Assembly: GCA_020847175.1 (NCBI GenBank)
Contig: JADLCM010000001.1
Location: forward strand, 1-64,000
Direction of reading: 5' to 3'
DNA length: 64,000 nucleotides
Source of the DNA: Phycisphaerales bacterium
Lineage (GTDB): Bacteria > Planctomycetota > Phycisphaerae > Phycisphaerales > UBA1924
Shown: positions 14,734 through 22,494 of the stretch, in pieces
How positions within the stretch are numbered: position 1 is the first letter of the stretch
How the letters are laid out: each line of letters begins with the position of its first letter
Program-made: the position numbers and the translations under genes
The notes under the pieces: generated by a model
Told to the model about the DNA's origin: nothing
What the model saw: the letters and a program-made list of their open reading frames with translations, nothing else
The model's database searches: none

Positions 14734-15941
14734 ACGAGCCGAACGACACCCTCGTTGAACTCACGCTGACTCCGGCGAGCGCTGAAGCCGTGGATGCGTA
14801 CTTTGCTTCGCGCGCGGATGACGGCTTCGCGGTCGCTGCGGATTCCGGCATAACGGCGCGGGTGGCAAGCCTGCTGGATCAGGTCGGTGCCGCGCCGGGG
14901 GCACGGAACGACCTTGCGACACGGACGCTGGAGCGGGTGGTGGGGCGCGGGGCGCTGGGCGAGCACGTGCTTGCCGACGCGGATGTCGAGGCGCTGGATG
15001 CGCTGCTGATCGCCCAGTTTGACGCGCGCCGGGTGCCCGGGACGCTGCGCCCGAGGGCGGAGAAGATCGCGGCGCTTTCGGCGCTGGTGGTCGAACCGCC
15101 CGCCGCGCGGCCCTCGGCCGACCTGGGCTCGCGAACCTTCGCGAAGGTCGCGGCGCGGATGAGCGAGTCTCCGCTGCCCTTTGAGCCGCGCCGACTGACG
15201 CTGCGCGGGCGTTGGCGCGACGTGGTTTCGGTGGCGGCGGTGCTGCTGATTGGGGCCTCGGTCGTCTGGCCGGTGATGAGTTCGGTGCGTCGAGAGGCCA
15301 GCCGCAGCGCGTGCCTCAGCAATATGCACGCGAGCGCGACGGGGCTCGCGGCGTACGCGGACGCGAATCGGGACACGCTGCCGGTGCTCACCGCCGGGTT
15401 CGGGGGCGGATCATGGTGGAACGTGGGGACGCCCGGGGGCTCGAACTCCGCCAACATCTTCACCCTCGCCAGGGAGCACTACGTGGGGCTTGATGATCTC
15501 GCCTGCCCGGGCAACCCAGAGGCCCCGACCGCGCTCGCGCACCCGGAAGACCGCGATTGGCGCGCCTTGCCCGAGGTGTCTTACTCGTACCGGATCATGC
15601 CCGGCCCGATGCGGGTTCACTCGGGCGCGGGCGATGTGGCGATTCTCGCCGATCGGTCGCCGGTTGTGTTGCGCGCGGTGCGCGGCGACCTGGTTGACCC
15701 GCTGGAGAACTCACCCAATCACCTCGGCACCGGGCAACATGTGCTGTTTGCCTCCGGGCGTGCGGCGTGGATGGACTCGCCCGAAGTTGAGGGGCGCACT
15801 GCGGATGGCCAGCCGACGGTGGACAACATCTGGCTGCCGCGCCGGGTGGAACGGGCGCTGGACCGGGCTGCGCGGCAGCGCGGGATCATCTCGGGGCGCG
15901 AGCTGCCGACAGACACGCTGGATTCCTTTGTCGGGCCGTGA
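14730..15941 (+). CDS. Putative anti-sigma protein fused to a pseudopilin-like extracytoplasmic domain
   Basis: A 403-residue protein translationally coupled to the ECF sigma factor. Residues 1-160 are cytoplasmic, Ala/Asp/Leu-rich and hypothetical. One membrane helix lies at about 163-184 (WRDVVSVAAVLLIGASVVWP). Outside, the sequence resembles the post-helix part of planctomycete pseudopilins: RSACLSNMHASATGLAAYAD (about 192-211) parallels the CxxNL...YA.DN pattern, and NHLGTGQHVLFASGRAAWM parallels the H-x-DG motif. There is no prepilin cleavage signal, since the helix is internal. I read it as an anti-sigma sensor with a borrowed pseudopilin domain; both the role and the ligand are inference. 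Confidence 0.7.
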   Translation: MNEPNDTLVELTLTPASAEAVDAYFASRADDGFAVAADSGITARVASLLDQVGAAPGARNDLATRTLERVVGRGALGEHVLADADVEALDALLIAQFDARRVPGTLRPRAEKIAALSALVVEPPAARPSADLGSRTFAKVAARMSESPLPFEPRRLTLRGRWRDVVSVAAVLLIGASVVWPVMSSVRREASRSACLSNMHASATGLAAYADANRDTLPVLTAGFGGGSWWNVGTPGGSNSANIFTLAREHYVGLDDLACPGNPEAPTALAHPEDRDWRALPEVSYSYRIMPGPMRVHSGAGDVAILADRSPVVLRAVRGDLVDPLENSPNHLGTGQHVLFASGRAAWMDSPEVEGRTADGQPTVDNIWLPRRVERALDRAARQRGIISGRELPTDTLDSFVGP

Positions 15942-16282
15942 GGATTCGAAAGGACAGCTTCGAAAGTAGTTGAAGGAGATTGAGACGATCGCACCTGAAC
16001 GGCGAGAGCGCGGCGGGCTCCGCGGCGGCGGCGGCGCACAAGCCCGAGGCAAGCAACGTGTGGGCACCGTAAGGTGCGCCCCGAAGCGATGTGCGGCGCG
16101 TCCAGTCCAGATCAAGCCCCGGTAAGGGAACCCCAGAACCGCAGTTGCGAAGTCGGGCTCTTCACCCGCGAAACGTGCACAAAAGGCTCGGGTTGGCCAG
16201 CGAATGAAGCCGCGCACTCCACCCGGCACGGGTGCCTTTATCGGCGCTGAACTCCTTGAGACACGCAGTTCGCTGGCGTCTC
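15942..16282. other. Intergenic region before the gene relic, no clear gene
   Basis: About 340 bases without a convincing gene. A 30-codon frame from TTG 15980 to TAA 16072 has a good AAGGAG site just upstream, but its product is Ala-rich with a (GCG)5 run and no recognisable features, so I do not call it. A small GC-rich inverted repeat (GGGCACC with GGTGCGCCC, near 16064-16083) overlaps its end. The remainder shows no open structure I can interpret. Confidence 0.4.
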
Positions 16283-16537
16283 ATGAAGGAGTCCTCCATG
16301 CGTGACCGCCGCCTGCCCGCGCCGCGCCCTCCAAGGGTGCTCTGGGCGCGGCCTTCGACCTCGCGTTCGGCGCCGCCGCCGGTCCGGAGTTCTATCGCCC
16401 GTGGATGCCCGATTTCGATCAGCGCCGCGATGAGGGTGTGCCGGGTGCCGTTGGCTTCCCGATTGACGGACGCATGTACTGTTCGCCTACCGCGACCATG
16501 AACATACTCGTCTACATCGATCGGCACGGCTACAGGC
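16283..16537 (+). pseudogene. 5' relic of a secreted-protein gene, frameshifted and cut off at an IS remnant
   Basis: ATG 16283 begins MKESSMRDRRLPAP, which soon changes frame. The second frame (with no stop from 16306) reads GAAFDLAFGAAAGPEFYRPW and then DFDQRRDEGVPGAVGFPIDG and RMYCSPTATMNILVYIDRHG. The Cys-containing MYCSPTATMN segment reads like the mature N-terminus of large secreted planctomycete proteins. The coding sense ends at about 16537, where antisense transposase sequence begins. A frame change plus loss of everything downstream marks it as dead. The exact family is not certain. Confidence 0.6.
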
Positions 16538-16745
16538 TCATGAGGATGAGGGCCTTGAGCAGCCGCTCGGGTGGGATGCTCGGGCGCCCCACCGGGCTGT
16601 ACGCCGCGGCGAACGTGCGTCCCACCGAGGCCAGCGCCTCGTCGGCCATCCGCCTGATGGCCCGCAGCGGGTGGTCGCCGGGGACCAGCTCCTCGAGGTT
16701 GATCCTCACGAACAGGTTCGACTGGCCGGTGATGCGTCCTCTCAT
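16530..16745 (-). pseudogene. N-terminal fragment of an IS5/IS1182-type transposase
   Basis: Seventy-one codons matching the beginning of these transposases: MRGRITGQSNLFVRINLEEL, then PGDHPLRAIRRMADEAL and GRPSIPPERLLKALILMSL. This is the N-terminal helical domain; full proteins run to several hundred residues with a DDE catalytic core, all absent here. The frame stops (TAG) right where similarity would normally continue with LYSVRSER. It cannot be active. Confidence 0.85.
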
Positions 16746-16824
16746 GCCGCCATCTTCGCACCACCAACCGCGGCGGTTGCGCGATTCGGCGCGTGTTCGG
16801 GGAGACTCTTCAACAGCCTGTTAG
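16530..16824 (-). mobile_element. Truncated insertion sequence (IS5/IS1182-type) end
   Basis: The fragment contains the start of a transposase gene and, just outside it, the motif CTAACAGGCTGTTGAAGAG on the minus strand (16824-16806), which resembles terminal sequences of this IS group. The other end and most of the transposase are missing. It abuts the disrupted gene relic on its truncated side. Confidence 0.6.
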
Positions 16825-16859
16825 TCCACCGAAGCACGCCAGCAAGGTTATCGCGCCCG

Positions 16860-16888
16860 GGCCCGCGCCCCGGCGCGGCCTTTTTTTT
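16860..16888 (+). terminator. Strong intrinsic terminator upstream of a PEP-CTERM-like gene
   Basis: A GC-rich stem (GGCCCGCGC / GCGCGGCC, 16860-16880) is followed directly by eight T (16881-16888) on the plus strand. It lies 77 nt before ATG 16965. It may be the original terminator of the destroyed gene upstream, or an attenuator in the leader of the gene downstream. A small GTGCGA-GGAT-TCGCAC hairpin (16933-16948) follows just before the ribosome binding site. Confidence 0.75.
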
Positions 16889-16964
16889 GCACCCGCCCTG
16901 CAAGAGCCGGCTCACGCGCGCCAAGTCATGGAGTGCGAGGATTCGCACCATAGGAGGAACGCCC

Positions 16965-17714
16965 ATGACTCTGTGTGCAATGCGTGGTATCGGTTCGTCC
17001 GCACGTCACCTCGTTCTCGCGGTTTTCGCCGCGGGAGCGGGCATCGGCCATGCCGAGGTCATCAAGCTCCGGTCCGGCCAGGTCGGAGGTCTGCCCGGCT
17101 CGGTCGGCCAGAACGATGACATCATGACGTGGGGCGCGAGCGTGGGGAGCGGCCCGCTCAGCGCGAGCCCGTTCACCGCGGCGGATTACAACAACACGAT
17201 CAGCAACCCGGCCGTCGTGATCCAGCCCGTCGGAGTGTGGCTGCCCGGGCTCACCTACGACACGCAGGCCCGCTGGGTGGGCACGACGCTTCTCGACCCG
17301 ACATTCCCGACCGGGGCTCCATCGAGCACCCTCTACCGAGTGCCCTTCACCGTGAGCACCGTCGGCATCACCAACGCGGTGCTCAAACTCTCGTTCGCGT
17401 GCGACGACAACCTGGGTGACATCCTGTTCGGCGGGGCCAACCCCGTCGGGGCGTATCTGCGCGACCCCTTCGGCAACGTCACCCCCATCACCCCCGCCGC
17501 GGGCGGCGGGTACGCGGTGGAGACGATCGTCAACTTCAACATCACCACCGCGATCAACACCGGCCTGAACGAGCTCTTCCTCTACCAGCGCGACCAGGGC
17601 TTCGGGGCCGCCGGGCTCATCTTCGGAGCCCGGATCGGCATCGTGCCCGCCCCCGGGGCGCTGGCGATGGTGGGCCTTGGCGGTCTTTTCGCGGCGCACC
17701 GGCGCCGGGCCTGA
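16965..17714 (+). CDS. Secreted protein with PEP-CTERM-like sorting tail
   Basis: A 249-residue exported protein. The start ATG 16965 has TAGGAGG eight bases upstream. A signal peptide covers about residues 1-30 (HLVLAVFAAGAGIGHA). The middle is beta-rich and polar with many Asn/Thr/Gly. The C-terminus is the sorting signal IVPAPGALAMVGLGGLFAA followed by HRRRA: a Pro-containing motif, a hydrophobic helix and a basic end. Such tails are processed by exosortase/archaeosortase-type enzymes and anchor or release proteins at the cell surface. No enzymatic domain is recognised. A second protein with the same tail type is at 23386. Confidence 0.85.
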   Translation: MTLCAMRGIGSSARHLVLAVFAAGAGIGHAEVIKLRSGQVGGLPGSVGQNDDIMTWGASVGSGPLSASPFTAADYNNTISNPAVVIQPVGVWLPGLTYDTQARWVGTTLLDPTFPTGAPSSTLYRVPFTVSTVGITNAVLKLSFACDDNLGDILFGGANPVGAYLRDPFGNVTPITPAAGGGYAVETIVNFNITTAINTGLNELFLYQRDQGFGAAGLIFGARIGIVPAPGALAMVGLGGLFAAHRRRA

Positions 17715-17943
17715 AACCTTCCGCTCGATGAATCGCACGCGGGGCGAGCCCAAGCGCCCCGCGCGCGGAGCCGCGGTGTCGCTCCGGATTCTCCGGCGCG
17801 ACATCGCCGCAGGACGGGGCGGGTGGGGTCAATGGGCGAGCGGCGGCGTCGCCCACGTGCGTGGGTGACGCCGGTCGCGCCCCGCCCGCCCTTGTTTCTC
17901 GCGGTCCGGCTGGAATGCGCCCGCAGCGCGGCAACGATCCGCC

Positions 17944-18798
17944 ATGGCGCAGCTCTCGGTCGAACCCAACGACCGCGTGACCTTCAAGGTTCACATCGAG
18001 GACGAACACCTCGCGGTGGTGGACAAGCGTTCGGGGCTTGTGACCCAACCGGGGGTCGGGCACGAGCGCGACACGTTGCTCAACGGCCTCTTCGCCCGGT
18101 GGGGCACGCGCCTGCAGAATCTCGGGGCCGCGCGAGACTTCGGCCTGCTCCACAGGCTCGACGCGGAGACCTCGGGCGTGCTCATCGTCGCGTTCACCAC
18201 CGGCGCGTACGCCGAGCTGCGCCGCCAGTTTGAAGCCCGCGAGGTGCGTAAGTTCTACTACGCGATCGTCGCCCGGGCGCCCAAGGCCGCCTCCGATGTC
18301 ATCCGCCTGCCCCTGGCCGAAGAAGCGCGGCGCACCAGCAGGTACTCGGCGGTGACGCGGGGCAAGGTGACCCGCTCGGGCAAGCCGGCCGTCACGGCGT
18401 TCCGGGTGCTCAGCGCCGGCGACCGGGGCGCGCTGGTCGAGTGCCGCCCCGTGACCGGGCGCCTGCACCAGGTGCGCATCCACATGGAAGCCATCGGCTG
18501 CCCGGTGCTCGGCGACAGGCTCTACGGCAAGGCCGACGGCCTGGCGCCGCGCCTGGCGCTGCACGCGCACCGGGTGATCTTCAAGCACCCCGCGACGGGC
18601 GAAACCGTGGAGGTGCGCTCGCCCCTGCCCAAGGAACTCCGCGCCGTGCTGACCCGCCTGGGGCTCGAACTGCCCCGCGCGACACCCTCCGGTGCGGCCC
18701 CGCACGAGGAAGGGGAATCGTCACGTCCACCAGAGATCACCCCAGAGGGCGAGGTTGATCATCGGCCAGGCGAAGTTCCAGAGCTCGACGGGGCGTGA
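17944..18798 (+). CDS. RluA-family RNA pseudouridine synthase
   Basis: This enzyme converts specific uridines in rRNA or tRNA to pseudouridine. The 284-residue protein carries the RluA signature HRLDAETSGVLIVA (about 76-89) with the catalytic Asp. Also present are the LAVVDKRSGLVTQPG segment near the start, KFYYAIV, and the late motif VTGRLHQVRIHMEAIGCPVL. There is no N-terminal S4 domain, so it is closer to RluA/RluC-like enzymes without that domain. The C-terminal 45 residues are polar and lie beyond the catalytic domain. Its last 78 bases overlap the end of the convergent asnB gene. The target uridine cannot be told from sequence. Confidence 0.87.
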   Translation: MAQLSVEPNDRVTFKVHIEDEHLAVVDKRSGLVTQPGVGHERDTLLNGLFARWGTRLQNLGAARDFGLLHRLDAETSGVLIVAFTTGAYAELRRQFEAREVRKFYYAIVARAPKAASDVIRLPLAEEARRTSRYSAVTRGKVTRSGKPAVTAFRVLSAGDRGALVECRPVTGRLHQVRIHMEAIGCPVLGDRLYGKADGLAPRLALHAHRVIFKHPATGETVEVRSPLPKELRAVLTRLGLELPRATPSGAAPHEEGESSRPPEITPEGEVDHRPGEVPELDGA

Positions 18799-20604
18799 GG
18801 CCACATGCGCAATCGCGGCGGGCTTGAAGAGCTCACGCACCAGGGGCGACGAGGTGAGCCGGGGCGCCAGGTCAGCCGCCCACCGCTGGAAGGGCACCGG
18901 GAAGCTCGCCTTCGGGCGGGCCAGGATTTCCGGCGGCACGTCGCCGGCGAAGGCGAGCCGCAGGCAGATCTTGGTGCGAGACACCGGGGGCGCAGTCGCC
19001 AACGTGGACACCGCCCCCCGCGCCGCCCCGCCCCGGGGCGCGGGCGGAACGTACTTCTCCGCCATGGGCAGACCCTCGGCGAAGCGAGCCACGCCCTGAT
19101 CGGCAAAGGGCGTGCGGCCCTCGACTCCGGCGAGCATCATCGCCCCGTCGAGGCGGTCGAGCAATCCCGCGAGATTGATGCGGCGCTGGAGGGCGAGTTG
19201 AATGTCCAGGTCGGGCGACGGTGCGTGCCCCGCCCCGGGCGAGCACTGTTCAGACATCATCGCATACTCCCGCCGGTAGAACGCGTAGAGCTCGGCGTCG
19301 CCGTCGAGCGCCTCGCATACGCGATGATTGAGCAGGGTCTGCTTGGCCGCCCCGTTCAGCCAGCACGCCACATCGAGCGCGGCGGCGCCCCGGTCGGGGG
19401 TCGCCGAAGCCGCCAGCGCATCGAGCGACTCGTGATACCCCCCGAAGAGCTCATCCGCCCCCTCGCCGGAGAGCGCGACCGGAAAGCCCCGCTGACGCAT
19501 GATCTGCGCGACCGAGAAGATCGCGACTTCGTTCGGCGTGGACAGGGGCCGGCCGAGATCGCGAACCATGCGCGGCCAGTGCTCGACGAACGCCTCCCGG
19601 GTCAGTTCAACCTCCTCGTGGCGTGTGCCGAGCGACTCGGCGGCGAGACGCGCGGCGGCAAAGTCCGGGGCCTCGGCTTCGCCGACCTCGCGGGCGCCGA
19701 CGCAGAAGGTGTGCAGCGAGGGAATCTCGCGCCGCGCGACCGCGCAGACGATGGAGCTGTCCAGCCCGCCGCTGAGGAGCCCCGCCACAGGCACGTCGCT
19801 CCGCAGGTGCCTGCGCACCGAGTCGGTGATGCGGGCGCGCGTGTCCGCGACCGGGTCGCCGGTCGGCTGCACGCCGGCCGAAGCGCCTCTGGCCTCCGGC
19901 GCTTCCTGCCACCAGTCACGGGAATCGGCGTGCGGGCTCGGCCCCGAGGCATCGACTTCAATCCACTCACCCGGACGAAGCGTGAGCACGCCCTCAAAGA
20001 GCGTGTCGGCGCCGGAATGGGTGCGGATGGTCGCGAGGTAGGCGCTGATGGCGAGCAGGTTCGGACGCCTGGGGATGTGCGGATGGGCGAAGAGCGCCGG
20101 ATACTCGCTCGCAAAGGCGAGCTCGAGCCCTCCAGGCACCGGACCGCACCAGAGCAGGAGAGGTTTGATGCCCAGCGGATCGCGCCCGAGCAGCACGACC
20201 TTGCGCCACGTGTCGATGAAGGCGAAGGCGTACATCCCGCGCACGCGCTGCATCGCGCCGCTCCCCCATCGACGAAGCGCCATGAGCAGCGTCTCGGCGT
20301 CGCTGCGCGAGCGGAAGGTGTCTCCCAACGCGCCGAGTTCGCGGCGCAGTTCGAGATCGTTGTAGAGTTCCCCGTTGTACGCGAGCACGAAACGCCCGTC
20401 GGGCGACGACATGGGTTGGGCGCCCGCCTCCGAAGTATCGAGAATCGCCAGTCGCCGATGCCCCAGGTACCCCCACGGCGCGACCCACTCACCCGCGCCG
20501 TCGGGCCCGCGCCGGGAGAGCGCCTCCCGCATCCGCAGCGCCTGGTCGCGCGACACGCTGAGCCGCCCACCCCCAACGCTCACGACGCCGACAATGCCGC
20601 ACAT
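18721..20604 (-). CDS. asnB: Asparagine synthetase (glutamine-hydrolysing)
   Basis: This enzyme makes asparagine from aspartate, glutamine and ATP. The 627-residue protein starts MCGIVGVVSVGGG, with Cys2 the N-terminal nucleophile of the class II glutaminase domain (residues 2 to about 200; motifs RRGPDG, GHRRLAILD and LAYNGELYN). It continues with the synthetase domain containing the PP-loop SGGLDSS at about 275 and SGEGADELFGGY further on. The start must be ATG 20604 because the Cys has to be residue 2; the frame is open further upstream but that is not meaningful. A TACCTT -10 box lies 4 nt before the ATG. It is divergent from the phosphatase gene at 20694. Confidence 0.93.
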   Translation of the reverse strand: MCGIVGVVSVGGGRLSVSRDQALRMREALSRRGPDGAGEWVAPWGYLGHRRLAILDTSEAGAQPMSSPDGRFVLAYNGELYNDLELRRELGALGDTFRSRSDAETLLMALRRWGSGAMQRVRGMYAFAFIDTWRKVVLLGRDPLGIKPLLLWCGPVPGGLELAFASEYPALFAHPHIPRRPNLLAISAYLATIRTHSGADTLFEGVLTLRPGEWIEVDASGPSPHADSRDWWQEAPEARGASAGVQPTGDPVADTRARITDSVRRHLRSDVPVAGLLSGGLDSSIVCAVARREIPSLHTFCVGAREVGEAEAPDFAAARLAAESLGTRHEEVELTREAFVEHWPRMVRDLGRPLSTPNEVAIFSVAQIMRQRGFPVALSGEGADELFGGYHESLDALAASATPDRGAAALDVACWLNGAAKQTLLNHRVCEALDGDAELYAFYRREYAMMSEQCSPGAGHAPSPDLDIQLALQRRINLAGLLDRLDGAMMLAGVEGRTPFADQGVARFAEGLPMAEKYVPPAPRGGAARGAVSTLATAPPVSRTKICLRLAFAGDVPPEILARPKASFPVPFQRWAADLAPRLTSSPLVRELFKPAAIAHVASRPVELWNFAWPMINLALWGDLWWT

Positions 20605-20608
20605 GGCC

Positions 20609-20614
20609 AAGGTA
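20609..20614 (-). promoter_or_regulatory. -10 box (TACCTT) 4 nt before asnB
   Basis: On the minus strand TACCTT, then GGCC, then the asnB ATG at 20604. The spacing implies a leaderless or nearly leaderless transcript. Confidence 0.5.
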
Positions 20615-20693
20615 TCGGCTTGGAGGGTGTTCGTGGGCGAATCCGCATCGCGGCGTATCCGCCAAGGAATACCCCAAGACCCGTCAGAGTTGA

Positions 20694-21728
20694 ATGGCGC
20701 ACATGACGATCTCTGAACCAACTCGCGCCGACGTGGGGTTGCCCGGCGCGCCCCCCGATGCGTCCTCGCCGCCCGCTCGCTCTCTTCAATGCCTCGAGGT
20801 CTTCGGAGGCAACACGCCGGTGGAAACGGGCGTGGTGATGCGCGGCATGGACGCCTGGCTGCTCAGCCGCCCCTGGAAAGACGCCGCTGCCGGCGGAGAC
20901 GTTCACTATCTCTCGTCGTGCGCGACAGGCCGCATCGCCCGCGTGCTCATCGCCGACGTGGCCGGACACGGCGAACGGGTCGCGGGCCTGTCGCAACGAC
21001 TGCGCGACCTGATGCGCCGGCACATCAATATCGTGGACCAGCGCCGCGTGATGGGCGCCCTCAACCGGCAGTTCACCCGGGATTCGACCGACGGGCGATT
21101 CGCTACCGCGGCCATGGTCACGCTCTGGACCCCGACGGGCGAGGCAGACCTCTCGCGCGCCGGGCACCCCCCGCCGCTGCTCTACCGCGCCCGCACCGGG
21201 CGTTGGAGCCCGATGCCCGGGGGAGAGCGAACCTCTGAGCCCGACGACATTCCGCTGGGCATCGAAGCCCGCGCAAAGTACGGGCGTGTTCGCGTCGCCC
21301 TTGAAGCAGGGGACATGATCCTCCTCTACACCGATGCCGCAGTCGAGGCGGGCGTGGAACGAGGGCGCCCGCTGGGTGAGCAGGGTTTGCTCGAGGTGCT
21401 GAGCACGTTGGACCCGACCAAGCCCGGTCGGCTTCTTGCAGACCTGGAGCGGGGAGTCGCAGACCGGGCCGGCGGGCCTCCGGGCGATGATCTGACGTGC
21501 GTGCTTCTGCGCGCCAACGAAGACCGGCCCAGACCGGGGCTGGGCCTGGGGCTCGCGGCCGGAGCGCGGATTGCCCGAGAAACTGTCCGGTCGCTCTCCG
21601 GCAAGGGCCCCATCCCGTGGCCGGAGATTTCGGCCCGGAACCTGGTGGGCGCGTTTGTGGAGGGGGCCAACGGGGCGCGCCCGCCTGCTGGCGGGCCCCG
21701 TGAAAGCGAAGAACCTCGGCAACCATGA
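20694..21728 (+). CDS. SpoIIE/PP2C-type serine phosphatase
   Basis: A 344-residue cytosolic protein with a PPM/SpoIIE phosphatase domain: GGDVHYLSSC near the start (metal-binding Gly-Asp), LIADVAGHGERVAGLSQRL (second metal Asp), FATAAMVTLWTP, LSRAGHPPPLLYRA, and the late DMILLYTDAAVEAG and GDDLTCVLLR with further acidic ligands. These enzymes usually act in partner-switching or stress signalling by dephosphorylating anti-sigma-antagonist proteins. No kinase or STAS partner is adjacent, so the substrate is unknown. The last 70 residues are Pro/Gly-rich and lie outside the domain. ATG 20703 is an alternative start. Confidence 0.88.
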   Translation: MAHMTISEPTRADVGLPGAPPDASSPPARSLQCLEVFGGNTPVETGVVMRGMDAWLLSRPWKDAAAGGDVHYLSSCATGRIARVLIADVAGHGERVAGLSQRLRDLMRRHINIVDQRRVMGALNRQFTRDSTDGRFATAAMVTLWTPTGEADLSRAGHPPPLLYRARTGRWSPMPGGERTSEPDDIPLGIEARAKYGRVRVALEAGDMILLYTDAAVEAGVERGRPLGEQGLLEVLSTLDPTKPGRLLADLERGVADRAGGPPGDDLTCVLLRANEDRPRPGLGLGLAAGARIARETVRSLSGKGPIPWPEISARNLVGAFVEGANGARPPAGGPRESEEPRQP

Positions 21729-21786
21729 CCGCTCGACCCCCAACGCACGCTTGCTCGCGTGCCACACACCCGCGTGAGCCGGCGGC

Positions 21787-21792
21787 TACCGT
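21787..21792 (+). promoter_or_regulatory. -10 box (TACCGT) 6 nt before the start at 21799
   Basis: TACCGT, six bases, then ATG 21799, with no Shine-Dalgarno sequence. Consistent with a leaderless mRNA. Confidence 0.5.
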
Positions 21793-21798
21793 CTGTGC

Positions 21799-22494
21799 AT
21801 GCTCGTGCTCTTCGATATCGACCTCACGCTAATCACGACCGGGGGGGCGGGCATCCGCGCGATGACGCGCGCCGGCGAGCGGCTGTTCGGCCCGGGATTT
21901 CGTGCCGACGGCATCTCGTATGCGGGTCGGCTTGACCCCCTCATCATGCGCGACATGCTCGCCCAGAGCGGTGTGGAGGCCGGGGACGCAACCCTGGCGC
22001 GATTCAGAGCGGAGTACGCGGCGGAACTTCCGACCGAACTGGCCCGGGGCGGGTGCCGCGCCCTGCCGGGCGTCGGCACGCTGCTGAGTTCTGTTGAACG
22101 CGCCGGATGCTTCACGATGGGGCTACTGACCGGGAATTTCGCCGAGACGGGTCAGGCCAAGCTGCGCGCGTGCGCGATCGACCCCGAACGGTTCGCGGTG
22201 CGGGCGTGGGGTGATGAATCGCCCCGGCGCCCGGAGTCACGCGACCAGTTGCCCGAGGTGGCGATGGCTCGCCACGGGGCGAGGCTTGGGCGTGCCGCGG
22301 ACCCGCGTCACGTGGTCATCATCGGCGACACCGAGCACGACGTACGCTGCGCGCGGGTCAACGGCTGCCGATCAATCGCGGTGGCCACGGGCCGGACTTC
22401 CGAAGCCGATCTGGCCCGCGCCGGGGCGGACGTGGTGCTCACGGACCTTTCGGACACCGACCGCATCGTTGGCCTCCTGAGGTCGTGGACGTGA
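21799..22494 (+). CDS. HAD-superfamily phosphatase
   Basis: A 231-residue haloacid-dehalogenase-type hydrolase. Motif I is FDIDLTL (DxDxT, residues 5-11: the nucleophile Asp and the acid/base Asp), motif II is the LLTGNF region near 110, and motif IV is VVIIGDTEHDVRCA near 172-185, which binds Mg2+. A helical cap lies between motif I and about residue 85. The layout is that of phosphoglycolate-phosphatase/beta-phosphoglucomutase-type enzymes, so a small phosphorylated metabolite is the likely substrate, but which one cannot be said. Its end overlaps the start of the following amidotransferase gene by 10 bases, so they are translated together. Confidence 0.87.
   Translation: MLVLFDIDLTLITTGGAGIRAMTRAGERLFGPGFRADGISYAGRLDPLIMRDMLAQSGVEAGDATLARFRAEYAAELPTELARGGCRALPGVGTLLSSVERAGCFTMGLLTGNFAETGQAKLRACAIDPERFAVRAWGDESPRRPESRDQLPEVAMARHGARLGRAADPRHVVIIGDTEHDVRCARVNGCRSIAVATGRTSEADLARAGADVVLTDLSDTDRIVGLLRSWT

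Noticed and set aside
15980-16072. 30-codon frame with a good AAGGAG site
   Set aside because: Ala-rich product with a GCG repeat and a TTG start; nothing else supports it.
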